A DNA stretch of 35,595 bases from Bacteroidales bacterium (GTDB lineage Bacteria > Bacteroidota > Bacteroidia > Bacteroidales > 4484-276), in the NCBI GenBank assembly GCA_021740425.1, contig JAIOZV010000013.1:1-35595 (forward strand). The letters are read 5' to 3'. A program made the translations under genes and the position numbers. The first letter of the stretch is position 1, and the number at the start of each line of letters is the position of its first letter. Shown piece by piece: positions 33,872 to 35,595 of the stretch. The notes beneath the pieces were generated by a model. It ran no database searches. It was not told where the DNA came from and worked only from the letters and a program-made list of their open reading frames with translations.

Positions 33872-34714
33872 TTAAAAGTGATGGGCCGCTTTGAGGCTCA
33901 TATCCAAACTTTTGATATGGTGCGTAAGTGCGCCTGAAGAAATGAAATCAACACCTGTTTCGGCATAGCTTCTGATATTTTCGAAGGTAATACCTCCGGA
34001 GGCCTCGGTTTCGTATTGCCCATTAATTTGCTTCAAGGCTGTTTTAATGCCGTCAACTGTAAAATTATCAAGCATAATCCTGTTAACGCCACCATAATCC
34101 AATACTTCAGCAAGTTCATTAAAATTTCTCACTTCAATTTCTATTTTCAACTGCAGGCCTTTCTCATGCAAATATTTGTGGGTGGCTTCGATGGCAGGTT
34201 TTATTCCTCCGGCAAAATCCACATGATTGTCCTTGATCAAAATCATATCGAAAAGCCCAAACCTGTGATTGAACCCACCACCAGCCTTTACAGCCTGCTT
34301 TTCGAGCATGCGGAGATTTGGGGTTGTTTTTCTGGTATCCAACAATTTCGTATGTAAGTTCTCGAGTTTGTCAACCATTTTTCTGGTTGTGGTAGCAATA
34401 CCGCTCATTCGCTGAAGAAAATTAAGTGCCAGGCGCTCAGAAGTGAGAATGGATATCGATTTTCCTGCTACTGTAAAAACTACATCTCCCTTTTTTACCC
34501 GCTGACCATCATCCATCAATCCAATAAATTTAACGGTAGGGTCAACGGTTTCGAAAACCCTTTTGGCAACTTCAATGCCTGCCACCACGCCATCTTCTTT
34601 AATTAAAAGCTCAGCCCTGCCTTTGGCATTTGCAGGAATTGTTGAAAGTGAAGTATGGTCGCCATCGCCAAGATCTTCTGCTAAAGCTTGTTTTATTATT
34701 TCTTCAATATTCAT
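33872..34714 (-). CDS. nadC: Nicotinate-nucleotide pyrophosphorylase (carboxylating)
   Basis: NadC makes nicotinate mononucleotide from quinolinate and PRPP in de novo NAD synthesis. The 280 residues show EDLGDGDHTS (13-22), ERLALNFLQRMSGIATTT (93-110), the active-site DTRKTTPNLR (126-135), GGGFNHR (145-151), KDNH (161-164) and the C-terminal ASGGI phosphate loop. I took the ATG at 34712-34714: a frame 17 codons longer would start inside the promoter at 34736-34766. Length fits the family. nadA and nadB are not in this window. Confidence 0.95.
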   Translation of the reverse strand: MNIEEIIKQALAEDLGDGDHTSLSTIPANAKGRAELLIKEDGVVAGIEVAKRVFETVDPTVKFIGLMDDGQRVKKGDVVFTVAGKSISILTSERLALNFLQRMSGIATTTRKMVDKLENLHTKLLDTRKTTPNLRMLEKQAVKAGGGFNHRFGLFDMILIKDNHVDFAGGIKPAIEATHKYLHEKGLQLKIEIEVRNFNELAEVLDYGGVNRIMLDNFTVDGIKTALKQINGQYETEASGGITFENIRSYAETGVDFISSGALTHHIKSLDMSLKAAHHF

Positions 34715-34735
34715 ATTTTTCCCCGAAATTTGCTG

Positions 34736-34766
34736 CAAATGTACTACTAAACCACATGATTTCAAA
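34736..34766 (-). promoter_or_regulatory. Promoter of nadC-yihY
   Basis: On the minus strand TTTG (complement of 34763-34766), a 19-base spacer and TACATTTG (complement of 34736-34743) match the Bacteroidetes consensus fully. The nadC ATG follows after 21 bases. Confidence 0.78.
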
Positions 34767-34949
34767 TAAGCGAAATCCTCCCTTTTATTTTTATCGACCT
34801 TTACTGCAATATACCACGATAATCAATATTTTTGTGATTGAGTATATTTTTTCTGTTCATTAAAAGTTCGACTTTGCTGTACAGAAAGGAAAAAAGATAT
34901 TTTTAACAGGACTTTCATTTATTTATCATGCTTGATTAATTCGACCAAA

Positions 34950-35595
34950 ATGTTTCAAAACAAAGGAATCACCTACAAACTAATACTGTACGTCCTCAGC
35001 AGTATCATTATCATTTTTTCGATCATCATGGCAATCGACTTTCAGGCTTCACGTGAAATATTGATGCGTTCAGCACAACAAAATGCTTCAAACCTTGCCC
35101 TGACTACGGAAAAACAAATAGAAACTATATTACGGTCAGCTCAAAAAATACCTGAAAACCTCGCTCCAATCATCGAAAACAAGCATTATTCAGAAACGGA
35201 AATCAAAGGTTTTTTGAGCTCATTTGTAAAAAACAACGATGAAATTTTTGGGAGTTGTCTTGCTTATGAGCCTTACAGCTACGATCCATTAAAATATTAT
35301 TTTGCTCCTTACTATTACAAGGACAGCGATTCGGTAGCCTATAAAAATCTTGGAGTGGAAAATTATCAGTACTTCGACTGGAATTGGTACCGCATACCAA
35401 AAAAAATAAATAAGCCATACTGGACCGAGCCCTATTTTGATGAAAGTGGCGGGAATATTATCATGTCAACCTATTCGGTGCCATTTTACAAACAGGCAAA
35501 TGGTATGAGGATTTTCAATGGGATTATCACGGTAGATATCGACCTTAGTTGGCTAAACAGCCTTATCGACAGCATCGAAATCATTAAAAACGGGT
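34950..35595 (+). CDS. Membrane sensor with extracytoplasmic Cache-like domain (partial)
   Basis: The ATG at 34950 opens a frame that stays open to the window edge (215 codons). It has a short basic start (FQNKGITYK), a membrane helix LILYVLSSIIIIFSIIMAI at about 10-28, a helix rich in Ala and Gln (ASREILMRSAQQNASNLAL) and then a sensory fold with alternating strands (SCLAYEPYSYDP, YWTEPYFDESGGNIIMSTYSVPFY, GIITVDIDLSWL) typical of a periplasmic dCache domain. The effector part lies outside. Bacteroidetes proteins of this kind often continue into HAMP and a SpoIIE-type phosphatase or a histidine kinase; which one cannot be told here. No clear promoter was found in the 235-base gap from nadC beyond the nadC promoter. 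Confidence 0.75.
   Translation, partial: MFQNKGITYKLILYVLSSIIIIFSIIMAIDFQASREILMRSAQQNASNLALTTEKQIETILRSAQKIPENLAPIIENKHYSETEIKGFLSSFVKNNDEIFGSCLAYEPYSYDPLKYYFAPYYYKDSDSVAYKNLGVENYQYFDWNWYRIPKKINKPYWTEPYFDESGGNIIMSTYSVPFYKQANGMRIFNGIITVDIDLSWLNSLIDSIEIIKNG

Noticed and set aside
34715-34765. 17-residue N-terminal extension of NadC
   Set aside because: It would begin inside the -33 element of a perfect promoter and has no counterpart in the family.
1-35595. tRNA, rRNA, CRISPR array, insertion sequence, integrase or attachment site
   Set aside because: None was seen by eye: no cloverleaf near the accessory module, no regularly spaced repeats, no transposase motifs.

Overview
The window reads as a chromosomal segment of a Bacteroidota (Bacteroidetes) bacterium, probably a Bacteroidales or Marinilabiliales relative. 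This rests on two secreted proteins with C-terminal type IX secretion (T9SS) sorting domains, a PorD/DUF4835 gene in the bamD-rpoZ-coaBC neighbourhood, Bacteroidetes-restricted families (DUF4834, DUF6913), a Bacteroidetes-type serine palmitoyltransferase, and many promoters of the TTG-N19-TAnnTTTG type used by the Bacteroidetes primary sigma factor. Shine-Dalgarno sites are weak, and GTG and TTG starts are common. No tRNA, rRNA, CRISPR array or insertion sequence was seen.

Layout. 1-2.5 kb: the end of an unrecognised gene, then a minus-strand, AT-rich two-gene module (AAA15-type ATPase plus a 133-residue partner) that looks like an accessory defence or toxin-like system, then a doubtful small membrane protein. 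2.5-4.3 kb: a glycosyltransferase and a secreted or membrane protein, closed by a bidirectional hairpin. 4.3-10.4 kb (minus): the housekeeping run bamD, rpoZ, coaBC, porD, recN, fabI. 10.5-12.8 kb (plus): serine palmitoyltransferase with its own promoter and terminator, then an unknown multi-pass membrane protein. 12.8-16.9 kb (minus): DUF6913, dapA and a large T9SS-exported M14 metallopeptidase, joined by two ATGA overlaps. 17-19.9 kb (minus): an LtaS-like membrane phosphotransferase overlapping a diacylglycerol-kinase-like gene. 20-20.2 kb: rpmH with a textbook promoter and terminator.

20.4-31.4 kb is mainly a cell-surface glycan region. DUF4834, a YfhO membrane protein, a glycosyltransferase, a PIG-L deacetylase and a sulfotransferase form one plus-strand run. 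A second glycosyltransferase and a polysaccharide pyruvyltransferase follow. A Wzx-like flippase and a divergent GpsA-like dehydrogenase lie on the minus strand. 31.6-35.6 kb: a Ycf48-like repeat protein with a T9SS tail, the nadC-yihY pair (minus), and the start of a membrane sensor that runs off the window.

Functionally, the window links outer-membrane assembly (BamD), T9SS (PorD plus two cargo proteins), envelope lipids (FabI, serine palmitoyltransferase, lipid kinase, LtaS-like enzyme) and surface glycans. The segment most likely to hold something undescribed is the ATPase/133-residue module at 358-2062.
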